From NCBI RefSeq assembly GCF_902686445.1, contig NC_062216.1, forward strand, positions 12,917,084 through 12,981,083: a stretch of DNA of 64,000 nt. Reading direction: 5' to 3'. Within the stretch, counting starts at the first letter, position 1. Each line of letters starts with the position of its first letter. Positions 24,705 through 36,546 of this stretch are shown here, in pieces. The stretch is from Sciurus carolinensis (taxonomy: Eukaryota; Chordata; Mammalia; Rodentia; Sciuridae). Position numbers and translations under genes: made by a program. The notes under the pieces are model-generated. The model saw only the letters and a list, made by a program, of their open reading frames with translations, was not told the origin of the DNA and searched no databases.

Positions 24705-24880
24705 ACATATCAGGTCAGGTGGTGGTTTATGCCTGTAATCCCTGAGGTAGGATGATCACAAATTTGAGAACTGCCTCAGCAACTTAGCAAGATGCTGTCT
24801 CAAAACAAAACAAAAAACAAAGCAAAACAAACAAACAAACAAAAAAAAGCAAAAAAACCCTAAAAACCAAAAAACAATAC
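24705..24880 (+). mobile_element. B1-type SINE with long A-rich tail, plus strand
   Basis: GGTCAGGTGGTGGTTTATGC and CTGTAATCCCTGAGG match the B1 start. A deletion in the middle is followed by CCTCAGCAACTTAGCAAG and TGTCTCAAAACAAAAC. The tail of A with C and G interruptions extends to about 24875. Confidence 0.82.
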
Positions 24881-25440
24881 AACACATCATAGTCATAGTT
24901 AACTATAGTCACCAGGCTAGTCACTATGCTGAAAACAGATCTCTTGAACTTGTTCCTCCTATCAAATTATAATTATATATATCCTTTGATCAACTGCTCC
25001 GCATTCCCCCTATTTCCCCTGAACACCCCAGCCTCCAGTGACTGTCTTTCTCCTCCTTACAAGGTCAGGCTTTTGGATTTTGCATGAGTGGGAATGTGCG
25101 GTACTTGTCTCTCTGCACCTGGCTTGCTTCACCTAAAATAACATCCTCCTCATTCATCCTTGTCATCACAAATGACGGATTTCATTTTCTATGACGGAAT
25201 CGCATTCCACGGTGTGTTGATGCCGTGATTTATTGTCCATTCGTCCACTGAGGGTCTCGGCTGTTTTAAAGAACAGCACAATGATCAGGAGGCTGCAGAC
25301 GTCTCTTCAACATGCAGATATAATTGTCTTGGGACGTATGTCCAGGAGTGAGATTTCTGGATCACACACTAGTTCTGAGACGTCTCCACACTGCTTTCCA
25401 TAATGGTTAAATCCATTTAGATTCGGAGTGTGGTGCGTTT
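24881..25440 (-). mobile_element. Old L1 3' end, minus strand
   Basis: Left to right, GTCACCAGGCTAGTCACTAT, TGCATGAGTGGGAATGTGCG, CACCTGGCTTGCTTCACCTA and AGACGTCTCCACACTGCTTT follow the reversed L1 3'UTR and ORF2 C-terminal order. It is diverged, with no open frame. Confidence 0.75.
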
Positions 25441-26484
25441 TCAAATGATCCCCGCCTCCCACCACTGGACTCAGCTGCCTTCTTGTTAAAAGGTCACTTG
25501 AAATGGGAGGGAGGGTGGAAAGATCCTGCCACAGTCTGGACCTGCCCCATGCTTCTGGGGAACCTAGTCAGTGGTCTCCCCTTGCCGGGCCCCAGTTTTC
25601 TCGTGTGTACCAAAGGGAGTTGGGCTTGGAGATTTTTCTAGCCCTGGTGGTAGAGTTTTGCTGTCTCTGGGATTTAATGTTCATCCCTGTGGACGTTCTG
25701 TAAATGATGAGAGAGCGGCGTGGACACAGCTTTGCCTTTCTGTGTACAATCTGATGACGAGGAGACTTTCATAAATGAGCAGCTGACATCCCTTCCACCA
25801 TTATCGATCCCAGCCTGTGGCAGGTCAGGGGTGGGGGCTTGGCCCTGAGTGACCCTGGTTAATGGGAACCGAGTATAATCACATTAGCTCAGTTGGGACT
25901 TTTGAAAATTACATTAGCTCATCCAACAAAAGTGAATCTGCCAATAATTTATGTGATGGATTTGTAATTAGAATATTGAGATTTCCCCCCTCTTCTTTGT
26001 GTCTTTCTGGCAAAGAAACAAAAAGAAATCCCATCCAAAAAAAATTAACAATGTCTAGCAGAACTTGTAGGTTACATTTTCATAGAATTTCATCCTGTAG
26101 CTTTTGGTTTGGTGCCCTAAGTGAAGGCTATTTTAGGGAACGATTTTTATGTTGGTCACTTTATATAACCTCATAACATTTCTTGGTAATGATCATAGAC
26201 AAATAAGTTTGAATATTTTTTAGAAATATTTGTCTGAGCTAACAATTTCAGAGAATATTTGTTGGGCTTGAAAGACTCGTAGGATTTTTTTTAAACTGCA
26301 TCTTTGTAATCCAAATATATGACAAACGCTATATTTGAGAGAATATGAGGTATTATTAATACCTGGAGTCTGAAACGCTTAACTCCATGTTTAAGTGAGG
26401 ATGGTGTTTAAGGCAGACTAGATAGGAGAAGTGGGCATTTATTTGCATGATAGGATTTGCTAAAAGGTAGCTACCAATTAAATA
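25441..26484. other. Unassigned sequence
   Basis: Two overlapping plus-strand frames of about 66 codons (25503-25774) and a 104-codon frame (25862-26176) show no recognisable domain. No repeat family is named. Confidence 0.4.
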
Positions 26485-26672
26485 TTCATTTTATGTCAAA
26501 TATTGTGCTCAATGTTTTATAGATAATATATTAGCAGCCATGTAGGACAGATGTTATTTTGATTTTGTAGATGAGAAACTGAAGCCCACATTCCTTAACG
26601 AACTTGCTCACATCACATGACAAATAAAAGATTGAACAAGACTTCAGAGCCTTGAGCACAGTTCTTAGTTCT
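26485..26672 (-). mobile_element. MIR SINE, minus strand
   Basis: TTTTGTAGATGAGAAACTGA followed by AACTTGCTCACATCACATGA and CTTCAGAGCC is the reversed MIR core ('tacagatgaggaaactga', 'cttgcccaaggtcacac'). Confidence 0.72.
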
Positions 26673-26828
26673 GGCTGCAGATTAATTCACCTGTGAGCTT
26701 AAAAGCAACTACCTCAACTATAGCAAGAGCAATAGCAAAGAGCTATTGAGCTGTGTTGGGGAGAAGGGCCATCTGTATGTTTTAAGAAGCTCCACAGGCA
26801 ATCTTGATGGGTAGCCAGGACTGACAGG
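26665..26828. mobile_element. Probable hAT-Charlie MITE (MER5/MER20-like)
   Basis: The left end CTTAGTTCTGGCTGCAGATT plus AATTCACCTGTGAGCTTAAAA and the right end TTTTAAGAAGCTCCACAGGC plus TGATGGGTAGCCAGGACTGA are inverted, imperfect complements. That is the palindromic layout of small hAT elements. Family assignment is tentative. Confidence 0.5.
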
Positions 26829-28735
26829 TGTGGATGAGGATCAGCGTGGGCATTCTAGGTAGCTTCCAGCTTTGGAAAAACCCTGGAGTGTAACTAACAA
26901 TTGTAAAAGAGTGAAACTTCCAGAGGCCTTCAAGAAGTAAGACGTGCTGGTCTTTTTACAGTAGACAATAATGAGCTATGTGTGTGTAGTTTGTGAGTTA
27001 GTCCCACCACCCGGAAGGCATGGAAACGATTTCACAATTGGGTCTATTGGAAGAATTGGAGTTAGTCTCTTTCTTCCACAAAGAGGAAGTTTAGGAGCAC
27101 ACACTGGAACCCTGGGGTTCCATGAAAGGAAAGAGAAGCCCTTCCCAGAGAGGGCCTATTGCATCCACAGGGAAGAGGAAGCACCGCAGGCTTTGAAGCA
27201 GGACAAAGATATAAAGTGAGCGAGATGCTGGGGGGCAGTAAGGGATTCAAGAAAGTCATTTTCTCAACTACTGAAGGAATTTCCATTGCCTCTTACCTAA
27301 GAATGGGGAGTAGCAGATGCTGAGGGGGATTTGTAAAGTCTTGAAAAATATTAGATGTCATGTGCAAGATGGAACAGAAACACTCTGGATTCTATGGGCA
27401 TAACTATGCTAATGCAATGCAATCTTAGGAGGAGATATGGATGAATTAGAAATAAGAGTGTTTTCTAACAGCCAGAAATAGCCAAGCTAGTTATAAGATG
27501 GAAATGGAAAGGTAGGGTTGGGCTATTGCAATATTTTTGAAGTTGCAGAGTAGATTTGAACATTGATTGTCTTCTAAAATTAGGTGCCCATTAGGGTCTC
27601 TTCCAACACTTTAAACAACTCATAATGATAAATCTTAGGAAGGGGGTGGTTAGTCCCAGGTAGCTTGGACAGTTCAACTCTACCCAGTATTTATGATCAT
27701 GACGTGAGTGTGTTTCTTGGTCTTTTTGTCCACCAGCCACACAGATAGGAGGCAACGCATAAATTAGAGCAAGCAATAAAGTCACAGTGTGTGACCTGGG
27801 TGGGTGGAGAATGGTTGTGGAGGCAAGTCAGTATTCAGTTTCCAGTCACAGGGGCTGGAAAAGCAATCTGTGCCATCACAGTGGGGAGGGGTCGACTGAT
27901 GAATCAGGGGAGTGGAAAGCAAGGAACAGGAGTCAGAGATGACCAGAAAGGGGGTGGGCAGGGGAATTCCTGGAAGAGGGAGCTCAGGTCTGTCCAAGCT
28001 TTTTAATCTGATCCCAATGTGCTTGCAGGGATGAGCTGGGCTCTTTGAAATTTAGTGCAGTTTAATTTCAACTAATTTTCACTTGTCATCTGACACTTTT
28101 AATTTATGTATTTTACATTATCCAATGACCATATGGTGCTTAATTCTCAAAACTGTTATATTTTATTACATCTGGATAAATTTAAAAAAAATACATCAGT
28201 ATGGCCAAGAAACCTTTGAATTAGGAATCAGGGAACATAGCCCTCATAAAAACATTGCTATTTGACCTTCAACAGAGCATGAAAATTTGTGACTCAGTTT
28301 TACCACCGGAAAAACGTCTAGACTAAATATAAATGCCAAGGTCAGTTTTTCAAGTTTAAAATGACACTGTTGTGTATTTGTATCCCTTGAATTTCATTAT
28401 TATGACCATGGCTCCTTGTCATGGTTCTTGGTGTTATCTGTCAAATAGCCTATGACTCAGTCTTTGTTTTATGAAGCTGCCTTGGGCCAGGATTATAAAT
28501 ATTGGGTAGAGACAAACTGTCGAAGCCAATTATGTTTGTGACAGTCTAAAAAAATAGAGCCAATGACCCTTGAATCTCTTTGTATCCCTGCCTTGTTAAG
28601 GTACTGTGCTGTTGGTTTTTAGGAGAACGGGCCTGGTAGACTTTATCACCCTCCTCAACAGGTTGCTTCTGGTGTCATTGTCCTACTGCAGGTCTTTCTT
28701 CCGAGTCAATTGTTTAAAACTGTGGTAAAATATCC
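26829..28735. other. Unassigned sequence
   Basis: No gene is recognised. Short frames on both strands at 26971-27286 and 27782-28006 mirror each other without domain content. Confidence 0.4.
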
Positions 28736-29185
28736 TGCTATGGTTTATATGTGAAGTGTCCCCAGAGTCTCCTGTGTAAATGCAGAAATGTTCAGCAGTG
28801 AAATGACTTAATTGTGAAAGCTCTCACGTAGTCAGTCCATCCTAATTTGAAGGGACTGACTGGGTGGTAACTATAGGCAGGTGGGATGTGACTTGAGGAA
28901 GTGGGTCATTGGGGGTGTGGCCTGGAAGGGTGCTTTGACCCTGAGGCCCCTTCTCCCTTCTTTCTCTCTGCTTCCTGACCTCTCCATGAGCTGAGGAGCT
29001 TTCCTCTGCTGGGCTCTTGACCGTTCTGCCATGCTAATCTGCCTCACCTTGGGCCCAGAGCAATGGAGAGGGCTGTCTGTGGACCAAGACCTCTGACATT
29101 GTGAGCCCTCAACGAACTCCCTCCTCTAAGTTGTTCTTGTCAGGTGTTTTGGTCACAGTGACACAAGAGCTGATTAACACATACC
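28736..29185 (+). mobile_element. MaLR-like LTR, plus strand
   Basis: The LTR starts TGCTATGGTTTATATGTGAA. It passes through GGACTGACTGGGTGGTAACT and GGTCATTGGGGGTGTGGCC, then GTGAGCCCTCAACGAACTCC (the degraded polyadenylation region), and ends near GAGCTGATTAACACA. It is the best sense-strand reference for the antisense copies at 55307 and 58735 and for the fold-back at 10511. Confidence 0.8.
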
Positions 29186-29413
29186 TACCATAATGCTGGT
29201 CATTTTACCATCCATGGGTGTCTAATTCAGGGGCATCAAACACACTCACAATACTGTGTAACCAACAACACTACCCATGCCCAAAACTTTTTCATAAGCC
29301 CTGATATTTATAATCCTGATCCAAGACAGCTTCATAAAACAATAAATTTCCCTTCATAAGATATTAAACCATAACTTCCCTTTTTCTCTTTCCCCTAGTC
29401 ACTGGTAGCCTTC

Positions 29414-29784
29414 TGCTATAGTTTGGATTTGAATGTCCCCCAAAGTCACATGTGTTCAAGGATTGGTTACCATCTTTGGCACTGTTGGGAGGTGGTGGAC
29501 CTTTCAGGAGGTGAGACCCTGTAGAAGGAACTTAGGTCACTGGGGATGTGTTCTTGAAGGAGATGTTAGGGCCTGACCCCTCATCTCTCTCTCTTATTTC
29601 TTGGCTGCCACTAGGCAACCAGGTTCCTCTGCCATGTGCTCCTATCATGATATTCTGCCTCATCACAGGTGAGAAAGCACGAGAACCCATTGACCATGGG
29701 CTTAAAGATCCAACACTGTGAACCAGAATCAAACTTTCCTCCTTACAAGTTGATTATTTCAGTTCTTTGTCACAGTGACTAACA
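29414..29784 (+). mobile_element. MaLR-type LTR inserted in the old L1, plus strand
   Basis: It begins TGCTATAGTTTGGATTTGAA and ends GTCACAGTGACTAACA, with GTTGGGAGGTGGTGGACC internally. L1 3'UTR text lies on both sides (CCCCTAGTCACTGGTAGCC before; CCATTCTACTTCCTGCC after), so the LTR is younger than the L1. Confidence 0.8.
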
Positions 29785-32284
29785 TCTCCATTCTACTTCC
29801 TGCCTATAAATTTGACAACTCTAGGTATCTCATATGAAAAGAAACATACAAATATTTGCCCCTTGTATCTAGCTTATTTCACTGAGCATAATGTTTTCAG
29901 CATATATCAAGATTTCATTCCTTTTTACAACATTCCATTTTATTTATATACCACATATTGTTTACTCATTCATCTGCTGATGAACACTTGGGTTCACCTT
30001 ACCTTTTGTTTGTTGCAAAGAATGCTGTCATGAACATTGGTGTAGAAATGTCTGTTCATGGTCTTGCTTTCAGTTCTTTTGGATTTATGCTTAGTGGGAT
30101 GGATCCTTGGGTCCTGTGGTAGTGTTATTTAATCTTTTGAGAAACTCCCAAGATATATTCCACAGTGGATGCACCATTTTACCCTCCCATCAGCAATGCA
30201 TGGGGGTCTAATTTTCAACATTTGTTATATCCTGTTTGTTTCTTAAATTCATATTATAACACTTGGTATAGGTGTGAAGTGATATCTTACTGTGGGTTTC
30301 ATTTGCCTTTCCCTAATGACTCATGAAGTTAAACATCTTTTCATATAGCTATTAGCTGTTTCCATATCTTCTTTGAAGAAAATGTCTACTTAAATCCTTT
30401 GCCTGTTTTTGAATTAGGTTTTCCTTGTTGAGTTTTTTTAAAAAATGTGTTCTGGATATAAATTTCTTAGTAGAGACATAATATGTGATTATAGGTTGCC
30501 TTTTCACTTACTTGATAATATATTTTGATGCATGAAATTTCTTAATTTACTTATTAAGTAAATTAATCCAACCAACTTATTTTTTTTCTTTTGTTGCCTG
30601 GGCCTTTGGGATAATGTCCATGAAATCAAAGTTCACGAAGATTTTTCCCAATTCTTTCTTCTAAAAGGTTTGTTTTAGCTCTTCTGTTTAGGTCTTTGGC
30701 CCATTTTTACACATGGTGTAAGGTAATGGTTCAATTTATTCTTTTGCATGTGAATGCCCAGTTGTCACAGCACTATTTGTTAAAAAAGATTGTCTCTTCT
30801 CCATGGAGGTCTTGGAACCCTGGTTGGAAATCCACTGATCATGTAAATGATGGTATATTTCTGGAGCCTCTATTGTATTACATTAGTCCGTATGTCTGTC
30901 CATCAGTCCCTAGGTATAGCTTTAGGCCAGTACTATATTGTTTTGATTACTATAGCTTCATAGTTAGTTTCAAAGTTAGGGCTGTGAGTCCTCCGACTTC
31001 ATTCTTCCTTTTCAAGATTGTTTTGCTACTCAAGCCCCAGGTGATCATCTAAAAAGACTCCTAGAATTTTGTTGTATCTATTTATAATTTTGTCAGCACT
31101 GACATATCAACAATGTTGGAATGTGTTTCCACCTACTTAAGTCTTTAATTTCATTCAGCAGTGTGTTGTAATTTTCAGTGTTCAAGCCTTTTACCTCCAT
31201 GGTTAGATTTATTCATAGATATTTCTTCTTTGATGCTATTCTAAATGAAATTGGTTTCTTAGCATTCTTTTGAGACTTTTATTGCTGGTGTGTAGAAATA
31301 CAACTGATGTTTTTGTGTTGACCATACCCTGAAACTTTATTTAACTGTATTGTTAGCTCTTAAAACTTTCTTGTCTATGTTGGGATGTTCAATATGTAGA
31401 ATCAGGTCAGCTAGGCAGAGGTATAGTTTTGCTTTTTTCTTTTCCCATTAGTATCCCTTTTATTTCTTTTTCTTGTCTAGTAGCTCTGGCTGGAACTTCC
31501 AGTGTAATTTTGAAGAGTGGCACTGACGGTGAACTTCCTTGTCTCATTTCTGCTCTTAGAGGGAAAGTTTGCAGTCTTTCACCATTGAGTATGGTATGAG
31601 CTGCAGAATTTTCACAATTGTTCTTCATCATGTTGAGGAATCATCACAAGATTCATATTTTTCTGAGAATTTTCATGAAAGGGTGTTGAATGTTGATAAT
31701 GCCTTTCTGCATTAGCTGAGATGATGATGTTCATTTTCCCCTTCATTCTTTTAATGTGATATATTTATACTGATTAACTTTCTCCTGTTGCATTAGTGTT
31801 CTAATTTTGCATTCTTGGGATAACTCCCAGTTAGTTGTGGTGAATAAGTCTTTTAATATGCTGTTGGATATGATTTGATAATATTTTAAGGAGGACTTTT
31901 CCATCAATATTCATAAGGGATATTTATACTTTTCTTGTGATGTCATTATCAGACTTAGCAGAGTAATGCTGAGTTCATTGAATAAGTTAGAATGAATTTC
32001 CTTCTCTTTGATATTTTGGAAGAGTTTGAGGATTGGTGTTCATTAAATGTTTGGCAGACTTCACTGGTGGAGCCATCTGGTTCAGAACTATTCTTATTTG
32101 TTCAGTGGTGGAATAACTTGTTATAGGTCTGTTGAGATTTTCTACTTCTTCTTGAGTCAGTTTAGATCGTTTCGTGTTTCAAGGAATTTTTTCATGTCCT
32201 TTAGATGATCTAATTTGTTGTTTCATAATTGCAGTATTCTCTGACAATCCTTTTTATCTTTGTAAAGTTGGTGATAAAGTCTCA

Positions 32285-32405
32285 CCTTCCTTTCTTTAAA
32301 AAAATTTTTTTGTTTAAGTTGTAGATGGATACCCTTTTATTTTTAAAAGTGCTGATGCTCACATGTGCTAGGTGAGCGCTATACCACTGAGCTACAACCC
32401 CAGCC
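32285..32405 (-). mobile_element. ID-related SINE, minus strand
   Basis: AAGTTGTAGATGGATACCCT then GTGCTGATGCTCACATGTGC and GAGCGCTATACCACTGAGCT ending CAACCCCAGCCCC is the reversed ID-derived SINE that also occurs at 45865. L1 ORF2 text flanks it. Confidence 0.85.
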
Positions 32406-32695
32406 CCTCACCTTCATTTCTGATGCTACTGATGCTAGTTTTTTGTGTTTTCGCTTTCCTTTTTTATATATCTAGTAAAGTTTTGTCGATATCGCTGAAC
32501 TTTTCAAAGAACAAATTTTTGGTTTCTTTGATTTTCTCTGGTCTGGATTTTTCTGGTCTTTATTTTGTTTCTGTCTACTCCACTTTTTATTTTCTTCTTT
32601 TTCCTAGTCTCATGCTTAATTGTCTCTTCATTTTTTGTTATTTTCTTAAGGTGAAAATGTAGGTTACTGATTTGAGATATTTTTTAATGTGTCAC

Positions 32696-33236
32696 TGTAG
32701 TGGGTAGCTAACCCAGGCCTGGATACAAAATAATCTAAGAACACTGTTCATGAAAATTAGTGCCTGGGAAAGGGAGAGTCCTCCCATCCCCCCCTTTTCC
32801 AACCAGCTAGTTTTCAGGGACATAAAAGCACCATTCACTCCTACCTTTTGGATTGTAAAGGACTTTCCTTAGGATCTGATTACTTTCCTTTGAAGTGCAA
32901 ATGCCCCGTGAAGGCTCAGGGGCCCAAGGTTAGAGATTTACAGAAGGCCTTGGAAGAGGAGCCAGTTCTGCCTTATGCCACTCTGCTTCTGTAAACATGC
33001 TTCCTGTTGAAAACTCTTACACACAATCATACCTTTTTTTTTTTTTTTTTTTAACCCTGTGCACAACCATGTATGGTTTTAGACTAGAACATTTATGACA
33101 CTAGATAGCCTATAAATGTTGTGAAAACTGGTAAGGGGTGCTGAGAATCTGGAGTGCTGGTCTCCTCTGGGCCCACCAGTGTAAAATTAAGTTTGATTTC
33201 TTCTGTTCTTTGTGTTCTTACCTGATTCCAGCAACA
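32696..33236 (+). mobile_element. Solo LTR (class I-like), plus strand, 4-bp duplication TCAC
   Basis: The element starts TGTAGTGGGTAGC and ends CCAGCAACA, giving TG...CA ends. TCAC at 32692-32695 is repeated at 33237-33240. A TATA box (TATAAAT, 33111-33117) lies about 125 bases before the 3' end, suiting a U3-R-U5 layout, and a T run is at 33033-33051. Old L1 ORF2 text continues on both sides. A 4-bp duplication is usual for gammaretrovirus-like integrases. No internal sequence is present, so this is a solo LTR. The family is not named. Confidence 0.75.
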
Positions 33237-33506
33237 TCACTACAGCAGTAAATATCCCTCCAAACGCTACTTTCACTGAATCCTCTAAGTTTTGATAAGT
33301 TATATTTTCATTTTCATTTACCTTTAAGTATTTTCCAACTTCCCTAGTGAATTTTTTCTTTGACTTACTGGTTGATTAAGAATATAATGTTGTTTAATTT
33401 CTACATTTGAATACATTTTCCATTTTTCTTTCTATCATTTATTTCTAACTCCCTCCAGTTTTGGAGAAGTTACTTTTTTTAGGGTGTCTATCTTTTGCAA
33501 TTCACT

Positions 33507-33896
33507 TGTTAAGGAATCCCATGAAAACCACGCCGGACATGGGAAATCACATAAGGGAGTTTATTAAGCAAACAGAGTGTCTCCCTACAGGGTAAGAGAG
33601 AAAATGAGAGGAAAAGAAAGGGAATGAGAAAGGGCGCATGCTAGAGAGAGTGGAAAAGCGAGGAGGATAGAGAAAGTGAGTAGGAGAGAGAGAGAAGCAT
33701 GAGAAAAGATGGTGGAGTAGCTACCGTGAAGCAGTTGAATTCTGCCGAGCTAACAGGGGACCAATAACGGAGAAGGATACTTGTAAGCTGACTGATGAAC
33801 CAATAGCTACCTAGGATGTTCACAGACTGACAGTAGTTGGGAGGCAGGGAAATGGCTGCAACGGAAAGTGAAGGGGGAGCAACTTTGTACATTACA
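33507..33896 (-). mobile_element. Solo LTR of the provirus family, minus strand
   Basis: The plus strand reads TGTTAAGGAATCCCATGAAA at the left and TTTGTACATTACA at the right. These are the reversed 3' and 5' ends of the LTRs at 34592 and 39610. The reversed polyadenylation signal sits in GAGTTTATTAAGC near 33560. Flanks read TCACT before and CCACT after, a 4-of-5 match for a 5-bp duplication. L1 text continues on both sides. Confidence 0.88.
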
Positions 33897-34591
33897 CCAC
33901 TGAGATTTGTTTTGTGTCCTAACATAGCTTAGCTTGTACTAAATAATGCCCAATGTGCATTGGCAGGAGTGTGTATACCTCTACTGTGCAGTATTAGCTA
34001 TACAACTCAGAGATCTAGTTAGCTTATTTTGTTGTTTTGTGTTATCTTTTTCTTCTTACGTCTCATATTTATCCTGTCCATTATTGAAAGTGGGAGAACT
34101 GTCTATTTCTCCTTTCAGTTTGTTCAATTTTTCTTTATATATTTTGAGGGTCTGTTCCCTCGGTGCACAAATGTATCTAGTAGTAAAATTCCATGTATCC
34201 ATGTTGCATTTAAACTCTTATTAATATACATATGTCTTTCTTGGTCTCTTGTAAACTTTCTGAATTCTTATTCTCTAGACTTACATTCTATGTTTCTGGT
34301 ATTAGTATAGCCATTCCAGCATTCCTGTCATTAATGTTTGCATTGAATAACTTTTTATATATTTTGCTTTCAATCTGTTTGTGTCTTTAGGTCTAAAGTC
34401 AGTCTCTTGTAGATAGCAGATATTTGGATCATTCAAAAAAAATCTACCCTGCTAATATGTATTTTGGTTGGTCAATTTAATCCATTTATAGTTATAGTTA
34501 TGTAATTGCTGGTAAGGAGAAACTTCCATTTTTTCCACTTGTTTCCTATATGCCGAAAAGCTTCTTTGCTCCTAATTTTCTTCTTTATTGT

Positions 34592-35029
34592 TGTAATACA
34601 AAGCTGCTCCCCTGCCCTTTCCATTGCATCACAACCTAGCTTGTCAGTCTGAAAGCTGCTCTCCCTACCCTTTTTGGTGCAGCCATTTTCCCCACCTCCC
34701 AACTACTTGTCAGTCTGTGAACATCCTAGCTAGCTATTGGTTCATCAGTCAACTTGCAAGTATCCTTCTCCATTATTGGTCCCCTGTTAGCCCGGTGGGA
34801 TTCTTAAAGATAGCTTCACCGCCATCTTTTCTCTCTTGCTTTTCTCTCCCCCTGACTCACTTTCTTTCTTCTCCTCGCTTTTCACACTCTCTCTAGTGTG
34901 CGCCCTTTCTCTTTCCCTTTCTTTTCCTCTCATTTTCTCTCTTACCCTGCAGGGAGACACTCTGTTTGCTTAATAAACTCCCTTATGTGATTTCCTGTGT
35001 CCGGCATGGTTTTCGTGGGATTCCTTACA
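34592..35029 (+). repeat. Provirus 5' LTR (438 bp)
   Basis: It starts TGTAATACAAAGCTGC and ends GATTCCTTACA. AATAAA at 34972-34977 marks the R region. There is no clear TATA box; the U3 is rich in pyrimidine tracts with inverted CCAAT-like ATTGG boxes near 34736 and 34794. It is about 51 bp longer than the 3' LTR because the segment after the start is duplicated (AAAGCTGCTC occurs at 34600 and again near 34651). Confidence 0.93.
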
Positions 35030-35030
35030 T

Positions 35031-35048
35031 TGGTGCCGTGACTCGGGA
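35031..35048 (+). promoter_or_regulatory. Primer binding site, tRNA-His type
   Basis: TGGTGCCGTGACTCGG matches the complement of the 3' end of mammalian tRNA-His over its first 16 bases; the last two (GA) differ. It lies one base after the LTR. Confidence 0.9.
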
Positions 35049-35538
35049 TGGGTCCTTCCACTGCCTCTTAGGCAAGTGGAACCCCATCTGACACCCCAGT
35101 ACCTCCAGACACAGCCCCACCTTTCATTGGCCCGGACGCTCAGCTTTTTGCATGCAACACCAGACTTCAGATTGGGGAGTTCCCTTAGATAGGTCCCCAC
35201 TCTAGACCACTTAAACACACCTCTGCTGACCTGAGAAGCGACCATCAAGTGTCCAGGACTCTCGAAGCGGCTGAGGGGTGGGGTACCCCAGTCACAACTT
35301 TTATAGTTACGGCTGGCCCCTATAGTTGGTCTTATCTGCCAGGTGGGTTCCTGATCTTATGGTGAAGATTCTCTCAGGGTTGAGGTTCATCTTGCACTTG
35401 CACTCATACTCGAAAACCCTGATATCAGGTCCTCAACTCTTCTCGGCTTTTGCCTGGCCCCACATTGATGTTTGTGTGACAACACCATCTATGTGCTGCC
35501 TTCTCATCTCCAGTCGACTACTCTGGCCTTTGGACGCC

Positions 35539-35850
35539 CTGGCCACAGACTCGACTGTATCAGTCTCCACCATGGGATCTGGGTCCTCCATTCCGGCAGA
35601 TTCAACCCTTCGCCTGACTCCTGGCTTATATTTGGCCACAGCACCCTTTAGATACTCTATCCAAAATGGCTGCGTATGCCCTGGCCACAGACTCAGCTGT
35701 ATCAGTCTCCACCTTGGGACCTGGGTCCTCCATTCTGGCAGATTCACCCCTGGGAACCCTTTGCCTGACCCCTGGCTTAAAGTCATCAAAACTTGATTAT
35801 ATTTGGCCACAGTACCCTTTAGATAATCAATCCAAAATGGCTGCATAATG
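35539..35850 (+). repeat. Tandem duplication in provirus leader, about 2 x 142 bp
   Basis: CTGGCCACAGACTC begins at 35539 and again at 35681. Both units continue through GTATCAGTCTCCACC, GGGTCCTCCATTC and ATCCAAAATGGCTGC. The second unit carries an extra segment near 35745-35800. The paired antisense and sense open frames (35326-35846) arise from this repeat. Confidence 0.92.
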
Positions 35851-36546
35851 GCACACAGCTTCTGTGAGCAAGCAGGCAGATGGAAAGGGATTCCCTATCT
35901 TCAAGTCTCTTCTTTCTTGTGCTACTATGCTCTTCCTGCAAACTCAAACACCTCTTTCTTCTCCCCCTCTTAATCCCTCCTCCTCCTCCAACTTTGACTC
36001 AGCTGTCTCTGCTTCATTCCCCGGCCCAGCCCACTTAGTCCTCCTGCCACAAGGTCCTGCATAGGCTGGTGTGGAGGGAGTAACCAGTCCAACAGTCCGT
36101 GGCATGTCCCAGTAAGGAGTATGATATAGCAGCCCCATTCCCCACAAGTAGTGGGAGATAATGTTTCACAATTTTCTGCGTCCAAACCTAATTGATTACT
36201 AACCAGGAAAAAGGGTTAAAATGCCCTAGGCATCAAGTTTCTGCTAGAATCTGTTAGCCCCTTTCAGATCTCAGTCAAGGCTTACATTGAAATGTAAATG
36301 GAGGAAAACTCAATGGGAGACTAGTCTCAAACCCAAGAAAAAGAAGTGTCCATTTTAAATTTCTCCTGAGCTGTAACACAACACTTTATCTCTCCCTTTT
36401 CCTCTTCTCTCTGCCCTTCTCTTTCCCATTTTCTCATGCTATAATTAATGGCCATTATTATTTTTCTTCTAGGACTTTTGTTTTTCTTAAATGCTATATT
36501 TTTGAGCTCACAATTTTGATCCTACATACCTAGGTTAATGATTTTT

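Noticed and set aside
35326..35846. Overlapping 156-codon plus and 137-codon minus frames in the provirus leader
   Set aside because: Both arise from the 142-bp tandem duplication, which repeats the same peptide pattern, and neither shows a gag-like or other domain.
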